Numbered from the stretch's first letter, positions 1 through 4,659 are shown. The stretch: DNA of 6,219 nt from Pseudomonadota bacterium (GCA_021793055.1 JAJYTL010000198.1:1-6219), one strand, 5' to 3'. The notes: generated from the sequence alone by a model not told the origin. A program made the numbers and translations.

Positions 1-156
1 GTAGTGCTTGCCCGGCTCGGTAGCGCGCAGCAGGCCCCGCGCCCGGGTCATGATTCGCACCTTGGCCTCGCGGTCGAGCGGTCGCCCGGTCGCCCGGCCG
101 AAGACCTTCTCCCGCCGCTTTTGCGCGCGATTTGGCAAAGTCGCTGTTGCAGACAT
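1..156 (-). CDS. Partial CDS, possible plasmid replication / helix-turn-helix protein (N-terminal 52 residues)
   Basis: The minus strand is open from an ATG at 156 to the window edge, giving 52 codons in frame; the gene continues to the left. The peptide begins MSATATLPNRAQKRREKVFG and ends RATEPGKHY. It is basic and has no membrane character. The start is supported by GAGGAAA on the minus strand (161-167), which places GAGG seven bases before the ATG. The segment GRPLDREAKVRIMTRARG resembles, from memory, the N-terminus of helix-turn-helix proteins annotated as replication proteins on alphaproteobacterial plasmids. Those proteins continue into a winged helix that would lie outside this window. 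Divergent placement next to a par operon suits a replication gene. The reading frame is well supported; the function is a tentative recognition, and a different DNA-binding protein cannot be excluded. Confidence 0.6.
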   Translation of the reverse strand, partial: MSATATLPNRAQKRREKVFGRATGRPLDREAKVRIMTRARGLLRATEPGKHY

Positions 157-229
157 GGGCTTTCCTCGTCAGGCTGCATAGCGCAACCCGCCCGGGGAGG
201 GCCGAAACTCGGCACAAAAGCACCCTCTC

Positions 230-250
230 AGCGAAAACGGTGTTTTCGCT
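230..250. repeat. Perfect inverted repeat, 9-bp arms, 3-base loop
   Basis: AGCGAAAAC (230-238) and GTTTTCGCT (242-250) are exact reverse complements separated by GGT. The arm carries the same TTTTCGC core as the palindrome at 515-530, so it may be another binding site of a par-region regulator, or a hairpin in the leader of the minus-strand gene. It is not followed by a T-run on either strand, so it is not a convincing terminator. Confidence 0.55.
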
Positions 251-303
251 TGACGGGGGGCCTGAATTCGGGGAATCTCACAACAGCGACGTGGTGAGTT
301 TCC

Positions 304-344
304 CCGGCTTCGGCCGGTATGCGGCCCCGCCCTTCTTGGCGGGG
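304..344 (+). repeat. Two consecutive hairpins, the first with a TTCG tetraloop
   Basis: CCGGC (304-308) pairs with GCCGG (313-317) around a TTCG loop, a geometry that is unusually stable in RNA. It is followed by CCCCGCC (325-331) pairing with GGCGGGG (338-344) around a six-base loop, with only TTT after it. The second hairpin has the shape of a weak intrinsic terminator reading rightward; the T-run is short. They may end a short transcript, act as an attenuator, or be parts of a structured RNA upstream of parA. Confidence 0.4.
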
Positions 345-478
345 TTTGCTATGTCTGGGGCTTGGTTTCTCCAGAACGGTTGCGCCACGCGGGGTCGCGA
401 ATCGGCCCCGCAACGCGGAAGCCTGCCGCAAAATTCCCCCTTAGTCGAGAACAACGCTCAGCTCTGCCGCGGGCGCGT

Positions 479-506
479 TTGACTAAAGCGCGAATTCGCG
501 TATTAG
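479..506 (+). promoter_or_regulatory. Predicted sigma-70-type promoter of the par operon
   Basis: TTGACT (479-484) matches the -35 consensus at four of six positions, and TATTAG (501-506) matches the -10 at four of six, with a 16-bp spacer. Transcription would start near 513, leaving a leader of about 39 nucleotides before the parA ATG. The spacer is almost wholly occupied by a perfect palindrome (489-500), which suggests that a repressor controls this promoter. A ribosome binding site GGAAAG (539-544) sits seven bases before the ATG. Confidence 0.5.
489..500. promoter_or_regulatory. Perfect 12-bp palindrome CGCGAATTCGCG, candidate par operator
   Basis: The palindrome fills the spacer between the predicted -35 and -10 of the parA promoter, where a bound protein would block RNA polymerase. 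Partition operons of this type are commonly repressed by their small DNA-binding partner, here the ribbon-helix-helix protein at 1222-1479. That this protein binds here is inference. Confidence 0.5.
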
Positions 507-514
507 TAAAATTC

Positions 515-530
515 TATTTTCGCGAAAATA
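515..530. promoter_or_regulatory. Perfect 16-bp palindrome TATTTTCGCGAAAATA, candidate par operator or centromere site
   Basis: All sixteen bases are two-fold symmetric around CG. It lies just after the predicted transcription start of the par operon and shares the TTCGCGAA core with the palindrome at 1463-1472. The region is markedly AT-rich compared with the rest of the window. It could be a second operator, part of the parS/parC centromere, or both. Confidence 0.5.
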
Positions 531-551
531 TGAAATACGGAAAGACCGAAA

Positions 552-1229
552 ATGCGAAAAATCGTTATCAGCTCGCAGAAGGGGGGTGGGGGCAAAACTA
601 CGCTCGCTGCCACCCTCGGGGTGGAGGCCGAGCGCTGCGGCGACGGCCCAGTGTCGCTCATCGACACCGACCAGCAGGGCACACTCAGCCGCTGGCATGA
701 ACGCCGCGAGGCCGAGCGGCCCGAGCGGGCGGAAGTGCCCTACGCCGCTTTGGAAGCGACGCTACCGTCAATGGCTGCCGATGGTGTGAAGATCTGCTTC
801 ATCGACACCGCACCAACCGTCACCGACCAGAACCGCAGGATTATCGAGTTGGCCGACTTAGTGCTCATTCCCGTGCAGCCGTCGCCGCTCGATGCGTGGG
901 CGATAGGCGACACCGTTGCCATTGCCAAGCAGAAGGGCAAGCCGTTCCTGTTCGTCATGACGAAGGCAAACGCTCAGGCGAAAGTTACGGCTCAGACCAT
1001 CGCCGCCCTGTCCCATCACGGCCCCGTCGCAGCCAATTTCGTTGCGAACCGCGTCGCCTATGCCACGGCGATGGCGTCCGGCCTCACCGCACCGGAGCTA
1101 AGCCCATCCGGCCCAGCTGCCCAGGAAATCGCGGCCGTCTGGCAAGAAGTGAAATCGCAATTTCCTGAATTCGTGAAAACGCGAATTCGTAAGAACACGA
1201 AAGCAAGGGTGGAGACGGAGCATGCCTGA
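552..1229 (+). CDS. parA: ParA family partition ATPase (small type, no N-terminal DNA-binding domain)
   Basis: This 225-residue P-loop ATPase of the ParA/MinD superfamily would move or position plasmid copies on the nucleoid through ATP-dependent DNA binding. It shows the deviant Walker A motif KGGGGKTT at residues 10-17, where the usual KGGVGKT has Gly in place of Val and the signature Lys10 is present. The A' segment LIDTDQQG is at 36-43 and the Walker B FIDTAP is at 83-88. It starts directly at the ATPase fold, so it belongs to the short class (type Ib or ParF-like), which lacks the helix-turn-helix extension of P1-type ParA. The start is supported by GGAAAG seven bases upstream. The last eight bases overlap the next gene, implying translational coupling. 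The C-terminal tail (VKTRIRKNTKARVETEHA) is basic and coded by DNA with par-like GAATTCG motifs. The family call is secure; the plasmid role comes from context. Confidence 0.93.
   Translation: MRKIVISSQKGGGGKTTLAATLGVEAERCGDGPVSLIDTDQQGTLSRWHERREAERPERAEVPYAALEATLPSMAADGVKICFIDTAPTVTDQNRRIIELADLVLIPVQPSPLDAWAIGDTVAIAKQKGKPFLFVMTKANAQAKVTAQTIAALSHHGPVAANFVANRVAYATAMASGLTAPELSPSGPAAQEIAAVWQEVKSQFPEFVKTRIRKNTKARVETEHA
1167..1188. repeat. GAATTCG repeat pair inside the 3' end of parA
   Basis: GAATTCG occurs at 1167-1173 and again at 1183-1189, start to start 16 bp, with GTGAAAACGC between. The second copy, GCGAATTCG, shares nine bases with the promoter palindrome at 489-500. GAATTC hexamers occur at 264, 492, 1167, 1183 and 1429 and nowhere else in the window, so they are confined to the par region. 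They may be binding sites embedded in coding sequence, or simply local composition. Confidence 0.4.
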
Positions 1230-1479
1230 GCCGAAGAAGTACCGGCCTGTCGCTTCCGCCGCTGTCACCGCTGACGACATCGCCCCGAGCAAAGCCCCAC
1301 CCGCCGCCGCCACCCGGCAGCGCGGCTCGCTCCCTACCGACGAGCTGGTATCGCTCGGTTTCAAGCTACCTCCGGCCTTCATCCGTGAGTTCAAGCAGGG
1401 GGCACTCGACAGAGGCATGAAACTTAACGAATTCCTTATTTATCTATTTCGTGAAATCGATAATTCGCGAATACGATAA
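1222..1479 (+). CDS. ParG-like ribbon-helix-helix partition partner
   Basis: This 85-residue protein probably binds the plasmid centromere, stimulates its ParA and represses the par promoter. The first 40 or so residues are rich in Ala, Pro and Thr and look disordered. The C-terminal half fits a ribbon-helix-helix fold: strand SLGFKLP (about residues 45-51), helix PAFIREFKQGALDRG, a short turn, then helix MKLNEFLIYLFREIDNS. A flexible N-terminus followed by a ribbon-helix-helix is the layout of ParG and related centromere-binding proteins paired with ParF-type ATPases. It overlaps parA by eight bases; GGTGGAG at 1208-1214 lies seven bases before the ATG. The last codons run through AT-rich DNA containing TTCGYGAA palindromes. 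Sequence similarity in this class is low, so the call rests on fold pattern and position. Confidence 0.75.
   Translation: MPEPKKYRPVASAAVTADDIAPSKAPPAAATRQRGSLPTDELVSLGFKLPPAFIREFKQGALDRGMKLNEFLIYLFREIDNSRIR
1446..1472. promoter_or_regulatory. Palindrome pair at the end of the par operon
   Basis: ATTTCGTGAAAT (1446-1457, palindromic apart from its central CG/TG) is followed by ATTCGCGAAT (1463-1472, perfect). Both share the TTCGYGAA core with 515-530 and lie in the last codons of the ribbon-helix-helix gene. Together with the promoter palindromes they bracket the par operon. A centromere or operator role is inferred. Confidence 0.4.
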
Positions 1480-1519
1480 AACTGTACGCGGCGGTGCAAT
1501 GGTGGGTTGGGCTTATCAT

Positions 1520-1547
1520 GGCTCCAGTCTACTTGAGAGTTGGAGCC
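1520..1547 (+). repeat. Inverted repeat, 7-bp perfect stem
   Basis: GGCTCCA (1520-1526) is the reverse complement of TGGAGCC (1541-1547), with a 14-base loop whose ends could add two G-T pairs in RNA. It lies about 40 bases after the par operon stop codon, so it could slow or end par transcription. No T-run follows, so an intrinsic terminator is doubtful. Confidence 0.3.
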
Positions 1548-1764
1548 GAAAATCCCGGGGCGGTTCACTCTGTTGAAACGAAGCCTTCAGCTGCATGCAC
1601 GCCTGCGCGCCCGTGCAATTCCGGCAACTCCGACACCGAACAGCTCAAGCGAAGCCGGCTCTGGCACGTTGGCGGATGTCAGAGAGTAGGAAAATTAGTG
1701 TGCAAAGCGGATCGGTCAGACTGTCGCCCTACGGTTCAGCCGCGCGAACAAAAAGAGAATTTCA

Positions 1765-1793
1765 TTGCCTCGAACGGATTTTTGGGGCACAAT
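1765..1793 (+). promoter_or_regulatory. Predicted promoter of the restriction-modification operon
   Basis: TTGCCT (1765-1770) and CACAAT (1788-1793), each four of six to consensus, are separated by exactly 17 bp. An A-rich stretch with the character of an UP element (1747-1762) lies immediately upstream. Transcription would begin near 1800, so the three GCCGCGG units fall at about +1 to +28, the classic place for a repressor site. No experimental start is available. Confidence 0.45.
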
Positions 1794-1798
1794 GTGAA

Positions 1799-1828
1799 TA
1801 GCCGCGGAACGCCGCGGATAGCCGCGGG
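1799..1828. repeat. Three tandem 10-bp units containing CCGCGG, candidate operator
   Basis: CCGCGG occurs at 1802-1807, 1812-1817 and 1822-1827, each within a 10-bp unit (TAGCCGCGGA, ACGCCGCGGA, TAGCCGCGGG). The phase is one helical turn, so all three sites face the same side of the DNA. Each core is a palindrome, suited to a two-fold symmetric ribbon-helix-helix dimer, and tandem arrays are typical of that fold. CCGCGG is also the target of the prototype Eco29kI enzyme, to which the downstream nuclease is related. The array lies between the predicted transcription start and the ATG at 1838, and its last unit merges with the GGGG that is the only ribosome-binding-like sequence. The repeat is seen directly; the operator role is inferred. 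Confidence 0.75.
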
Positions 1829-1837
1829 GTACCGACT

Positions 1838-2041
1838 ATGGGAAAGGATGGTCGCGACGCTGTGCGGGTGACGACCACGTTCACCCGTCAACAGCACGCC
1901 GAGTTGGAACGTCTGGCCAAGCAGCACGGCGTCAAGGTCGCTTGGCTCGTTCGGCGGGGTGCCGAAAGGCTGATTGAACAGGCCAACGGAGGTGCTTTGC
2001 TTCCGCTTGATTTCGGCCAGGGAGGGAGCCGCCATGCGTAG
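1838..2041 (+). CDS. Ribbon-helix-helix protein, probable controller of the restriction-modification operon
   Basis: This 67-residue protein has a compact Arc/CopG pattern: strand AVRVTTTF (about 8-15), helix TRQQHAELERLAKQHG (16-31), then helix VKVAWLVRRGAERLIEQA (32-49), followed by a short tail. Proteins of this fold bind DNA as dimers through the strand and often repress their own promoters. It leads the operon and overlaps the methyltransferase by eight bases, so the two are probably translated in a coupled way. Classical C proteins of restriction systems are helix-turn-helix, so a ribbon-helix-helix controller would be a different solution. The ATG at 1838 has only GGGG (1826-1829) as a ribosome binding site. 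A GTG at 1862, preceded by GGAAAGGA, is an alternative start but would remove residues before the strand. The fold call is fairly safe; the regulatory role is inference. Confidence 0.8.
   Translation: MGKDGRDAVRVTTTFTRQQHAELERLAKQHGVKVAWLVRRGAERLIEQANGGALLPLDFGQGGSRHA
2021..2028 (+). promoter_or_regulatory. Ribosome binding site deciding the methyltransferase start
   Basis: GGAGGGAG lies five bases before the ATG at 2034 and inside the end of the ribbon-helix-helix gene. It selects 2034 over the in-frame ATG at 1974, whose 20 extra residues precede the normal start of the family. Confidence 0.75.
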
Positions 2042-3191
2042 CGTCGAACTATTCACCGGCTGCGGCGGCCTGGCCATGGGCCTATCCCGATCTGGCTTCC
2101 ACCATGAACTGATGGTGGAGTGGAACGAGGATGCGGTGGAAACCGTGCTGCACAACCGCCGCCGTGGGATCAAATACGTGCGCGAGTGGCCAATGGAAAA
2201 GGCCGACGTGCGCGATGTGACTTGGCATCGCTTCGCAGGCCTCGACCTGGTGGCCGGCGGCCCGCCCTGCCAACCGTTCTCCATCGGGGGCAAGCACAAA
2301 GGGCAAGGCGACGCCCGCGACATGTGGCCCGAAGTAATTCGGGCGGTGCGCGAGATTCGCCCACGCGGGTTCCTGTTCGAGAACGTGCGCGGTCTCGCCC
2401 GGCCGGCGTTCGCCGATTATCTGCGCTGGATCATCGCGCACCTTCACCACCCCGAACTCACACGCCAGAAGGGTGAGGATCACGTCGGCCACACGCGCCG
2501 CCTGGAAGCCTCGCGCCTGCCGGTCGCGTATCGCGTCATCGTCGCGCAGGTGAACGCGGCCGATTACGGCGCGGCGCAAAAGCGCCATCGCGTCATCGTC
2601 GCTGGCATTCGCGCGGACTTGGCCGACACCCTCGCCGCGCCCATGCCCACGCATTCGCGCGAGCGATTGCTGTGGGATCAGTGGGTCACTGGCGAGTATT
2701 GGCGTCGGCACGGGCTCAAGCAGCCGACCGATGCGCTCATACCGGGTACCGACGTCGCCGTGGTTCGTGCGCTGCGCGCCTCGCGCATGGCCCCGAAGGG
2801 TAAGCCCTGGGTCACAACCCGCGACGCACTGGCGGGCCTGGGTGAGCCGAACGGGAAGGGTAATCACGTTTTCCAAGACGGTGCCCGGGTGTATCCCGGC
2901 CACACCGGAAGCCCGCTCGATCAACCGGCAAAGGCCTTGAAGGCGGGCGACCATGGCGTGCCCGGCGGCGAGAACATGATGGTGCGTGACGACGGCACCG
3001 TGCGCTACTTTACCATGCGAGAGGCTGCGCGCTTGCAGGGCTTGCCCGACACCTACCAGTTCCCCCGCTCGTGGACGGAAAGCATGCGCCAGCTCGGCAA
3101 CGCCGTGCCGGCGCAGCTCGCCGAAGCCATGGGCACCTGGATGGCCGAAACGCTGGCCAGCACGGCGTCCGCAGAAATCGTGGCGGCCTGA
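2034..3191 (+). CDS. DNA (cytosine-5-)-methyltransferase, predicted CCGCGG specificity
   Basis: This 385-residue type II modification enzyme would transfer a methyl group from S-adenosylmethionine to C5 of cytosine and protect host DNA from the nuclease that follows. Motifs appear in canonical order: motif I ELFTGCGGLAMG (5-16), motif IV GGPPCQPFS with catalytic Cys79 (75-83), motif VI FLFENVRG with Glu116 (113-120), motif VIII QKRHRV (182-187), a target recognition region of about 195-300, motif IX around LDQPAKALKAGDHG (295-308), and motif X with QLGNAVP (353-359). The length is close to M.Eco29kI as I recall it. It overlaps the regulator gene by eight bases, and its stop abuts the nuclease ATG (TGAATG), so modification is made before restriction. 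The family is certain. CCGCGG specificity is inferred from the partner nuclease and from the upstream CCGCGG array. Confidence 0.96.
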   Translation: MRSVELFTGCGGLAMGLSRSGFHHELMVEWNEDAVETVLHNRRRGIKYVREWPMEKADVRDVTWHRFAGLDLVAGGPPCQPFSIGGKHKGQGDARDMWPEVIRAVREIRPRGFLFENVRGLARPAFADYLRWIIAHLHHPELTRQKGEDHVGHTRRLEASRLPVAYRVIVAQVNAADYGAAQKRHRVIVAGIRADLADTLAAPMPTHSRERLLWDQWVTGEYWRRHGLKQPTDALIPGTDVAVVRALRASRMAPKGKPWVTTRDALAGLGEPNGKGNHVFQDGARVYPGHTGSPLDQPAKALKAGDHGVPGGENMMVRDDGTVRYFTMREAARLQGLPDTYQFPRSWTESMRQLGNAVPAQLAEAMGTWMAETLASTASAEIVAA

Positions 3192-4136
3192 ATGGCGAAA
3201 ACTCCGAAGCCCCGCCCCGAGCAAACCGTTATTGTCGAACTGCGCGAGCGGCTGACCCGCTTGCGGGAAATCCTGCCCACACTGTCACGCCCCGCCGCGA
3301 CGAAGGCCATGGCCGAGCTGCTGGCAATCATGGGTGAGATCGAGGAAGCTCGCTCCGACCTCGACCCGATCAAGGAACCGGGGGCTTCGTTCGATCCAAC
3401 CAACCCCGACACTGCGGGCCGCCTTGTGGCGCTGGCCCTGGTCGCGCAGGACAAGGTGCCTCTGGCGCGCATCGCGCGCACCTACGGTTCCGGCGTCTAT
3501 GCGATTTACTACCGCGGCAACCACCCGGCTTATGCCGCTGTGTCGGGCACCGAAACGCCGATCTATGTCGGCAAGGCCGATCCCGAGAGGGCGGACGCAC
3601 GCACGTCGCGCGAGCAAGGCCCGCAGCTTTACCGCCGCCTGGCCGAGCACCGCCAGAGGATAAATACGGTGGGTGATTACGCGACCAAGCACAATCTACC
3701 GCACCCGCTTAAGGTGGACGACTTCACCTGTCACCGCCTGGTCTGTGCCACCAATGCGCAGCTTGTTGCCGAGCGGCACCTGATTGAAACCTTCAAGCCA
3801 ATCTGGAACAAGGAAACGGAAATCTGCTGGGGGATCAGCAAACACGGCGACGCCGCCACCACGCGCGCGAACAAGCGTTCGCCCTGGGATGTGATGCACC
3901 CCGGCCGCTCCTGGGCGATGGCCGAAAGCCTCGAAGACAAGATGTCGCCCGAAGTCATCACGGAGCTGATCGCGAAGCATTTTACGGCCAACCCCCCCAA
4001 TCGCAGCCGCGCGCGCATCGTGCGCGGCTTCTTAAGCGCCTTCGTCCAGAACGCCGCCATGACTGCGGCCGAAGCGAAGGACGATGAAGACGCGGTGGCT
4101 GCCGCCGTGAGCGACGAGCCGCCGCCTACGGAATGA
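3192..4136 (+). CDS. Eco29kI-family GIY-YIG type II restriction endonuclease
   Basis: This 314-residue nuclease is expected to cut unmethylated DNA; the prototype Eco29kI cuts CCGCGG. The GIY-YIG core is visible: GVYAIYY with Tyr103, PIYVGKA with Tyr125, then LYRRLAEHRQRI with Arg149 and His153, and AERHLIETFKPIWNKE with Glu195 and Asn207. The spacings Arg-x3-His and Glu-x11-Asn equal those of the known catalytic residues of Eco29kI (R104/H108 and E142/N154), so the active site looks complete. It is about 100 residues longer than the prototype, with a helical, charged N-terminal region (1-80) and a C-terminal tail (about 230-314) ending in acidic, Ala-rich sequence. It starts on the base after the methyltransferase stop and has no good ribosome binding site of its own, so translation probably depends on coupling, which would keep levels low. 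It carries one internal CCGCGG (3512-3517). Confidence 0.9.
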   Translation: MAKTPKPRPEQTVIVELRERLTRLREILPTLSRPAATKAMAELLAIMGEIEEARSDLDPIKEPGASFDPTNPDTAGRLVALALVAQDKVPLARIARTYGSGVYAIYYRGNHPAYAAVSGTETPIYVGKADPERADARTSREQGPQLYRRLAEHRQRINTVGDYATKHNLPHPLKVDDFTCHRLVCATNAQLVAERHLIETFKPIWNKETEICWGISKHGDAATTRANKRSPWDVMHPGRSWAMAESLEDKMSPEVITELIAKHFTANPPNRSRARIVRGFLSAFVQNAAMTAAEAKDDEDAVAAAVSDEPPPTE

Positions 4137-4597
4137 ACGTCGAGATGACAGTCGATCCCGTCCGCAGCGCGCAAATGGCGCTCGTTCGTGGACGCGACAC
4201 CAAGCCGGAAATACGCGTACGGAAAGCATTGCACGCGGCGGGTCTGCGCTACCTGCTTCAAGAGCGCCGATTGCCAGGCGTGCCCGACCTGGTGTTTCCG
4301 CAACGGCGTCTCGCGCTGTTCGTGCATGGCTGCTTCTGGCACCAACATCCCGGTTGTGCCGCTGCGCGGATACCAAAATCGCGGCTGGATTTCTGGCGGC
4401 AGAAGCTCTCGGGCAATGTGGAGCGTGACGCCAGAAAGCGAGCCGAGTTGGAAGCGATGGGCTGGGTCACTAAGGTAATTTGGGAGTGCGAGACACGATC
4501 AGCGGATGCCTTGGCCGCTCTGGCTGCCGAAATTCAAGCGGTTCCGCAATTAAGTGGAAAGCCGTCTTGGGTCAGGAAAGGAGTAAAAAGACGATGA
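4133..4597 (+). CDS. vsr: Very short patch repair (Vsr) DNA mismatch endonuclease
   Basis: This 154-residue nuclease nicks beside T in T:G mismatches produced when 5-methylcytosine deaminates, starting repair back to C:G. Family features are intact: MALVRGRDTKPEIRVRKALHAAG at the start, LPGVPDLVF with metal-binding Asp52, FVHGCFWHQHPGC with His65 and His70 and zinc ligands Cys67, His72 and Cys75, RLDFWRQKLSGNVERD with Asp99, and WVTKVIWECE with Cys119. It starts by an ATGA overlap with the endonuclease gene; ATG at 4145 is a possible later start, since the first 14 residues are not conserved. Vsr genes beside C5 methyltransferases normally repair that enzyme's site, so this one supports a 5-methylcytosine product. 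The predicted site is deaminated CCGCGG rather than the Dcm site. The family call is secure. Confidence 0.94.
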   Translation: MNVEMTVDPVRSAQMALVRGRDTKPEIRVRKALHAAGLRYLLQERRLPGVPDLVFPQRRLALFVHGCFWHQHPGCAAARIPKSRLDFWRQKLSGNVERDARKRAELEAMGWVTKVIWECETRSADALAALAAEIQAVPQLSGKPSWVRKGVKRR

Positions 4598-4659
4598 CCC
4601 CTGATGCGGCGGACTTGGCCGGGAATTATCTGTTTCAGGGATTGATCTTCAATTTATGA
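4594..4659 (+). CDS. 21-codon ORF at the end of the operon, possible gene remnant
   Basis: An ATG overlaps the vsr stop by four bases (ATGA), as at the preceding junction, and is preceded by AAGGAG (4578-4583) ten bases upstream, the strongest ribosome binding site of the operon's last three genes. The peptide starts MTPDAADLAG and ends in hydrophobic residues before TGA at 4657-4659. I do not recognise it. It may be a real small protein or, more likely, the 5' end of a fifth operon gene cut off when the convergent nuclease gene arrived. Translation in this frame after the stop finds nothing continuing. Confidence 0.4.
   Translation: MTPDAADLAGNYLFQGLIFNL

Larger units (their letters stand above)
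157..551. other. Divergent non-coding control region between the partial left gene and parA
   Basis: About 395 bases with no convincing gene. The ORFs crossing it have unstructured composition and no family resemblance. It contains several perfect short hairpins: 190-193/199-202, 201-205/209-213, 230-238/242-250, 304-308/313-317 and 325-331/338-344. It then becomes AT-rich towards parA, with two palindromes. A CCGCGG hexamer lies at 467-472. I saw no tandem iterons. If the left gene is a replication gene, this would be the natural place for its leader, copy control and perhaps the origin. That role is inferred from position only. Confidence 0.5.
1480..1837. other. Non-coding region between the par operon and the restriction-modification operon
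   Basis: About 358 bases without a supportable gene. The only recognisable elements are an inverted repeat at 1520-1547, an A-rich tract at 1747-1762 and the promoter plus triple repeat at its right end. No transposon inverted repeats or tRNA-like structure were seen. The ORFs crossing it have cysteine- and proline-scattered compositions and no ribosome binding site. Confidence 0.5.

Noticed and set aside
132..482. Plus-strand ORFs in the divergent control region
   Set aside because: They cross several hairpins and the par promoter, lack ribosome binding sites and give low-complexity, unfamiliar peptides.
1799..1828. Triple repeat as a CRISPR array or iteron origin
   Set aside because: The units are only 10 bp with no spacers, and their position between promoter and start codon suits an operator far better than an origin.
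1480..1837. Tn3-type terminal inverted repeat or attachment site between the two operons
   Set aside because: I looked for a GGGG-led 38-bp-type end and for direct repeats matching the right part of the window and saw none; short TCAGA recurrences are not convincing.
1494..1871. 125-codon plus-strand ORF between the par and restriction operons
   Set aside because: It runs through the promoter and CCGCGG array into the regulator gene, has no ribosome binding site and no recognisable pattern.
1974..2033. Upstream ATG extending the methyltransferase by 20 residues
   Set aside because: It lies well inside the regulator gene, has no good ribosome binding site, and the added residues precede the family's normal start, while 2034 has GGAGGGAG at good spacing.
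1736..2323. Minus-strand ORF of 195 codons
   Set aside because: It is antisense to the regulator, the promoter and the methyltransferase's first motifs, and its serine/proline-rich product fits no family.
2082..3224. Long minus-strand ORF of 380 codons across the methyltransferase
   Set aside because: It is a shadow of a gene with all canonical methyltransferase motifs; its composition is His/Arg/Ala-rich with no domain pattern.
3731..4348. Minus-strand ORF of 205 codons across nuclease and vsr
   Set aside because: Both plus-strand genes have complete catalytic motifs here; this frame is a high-GC shadow.
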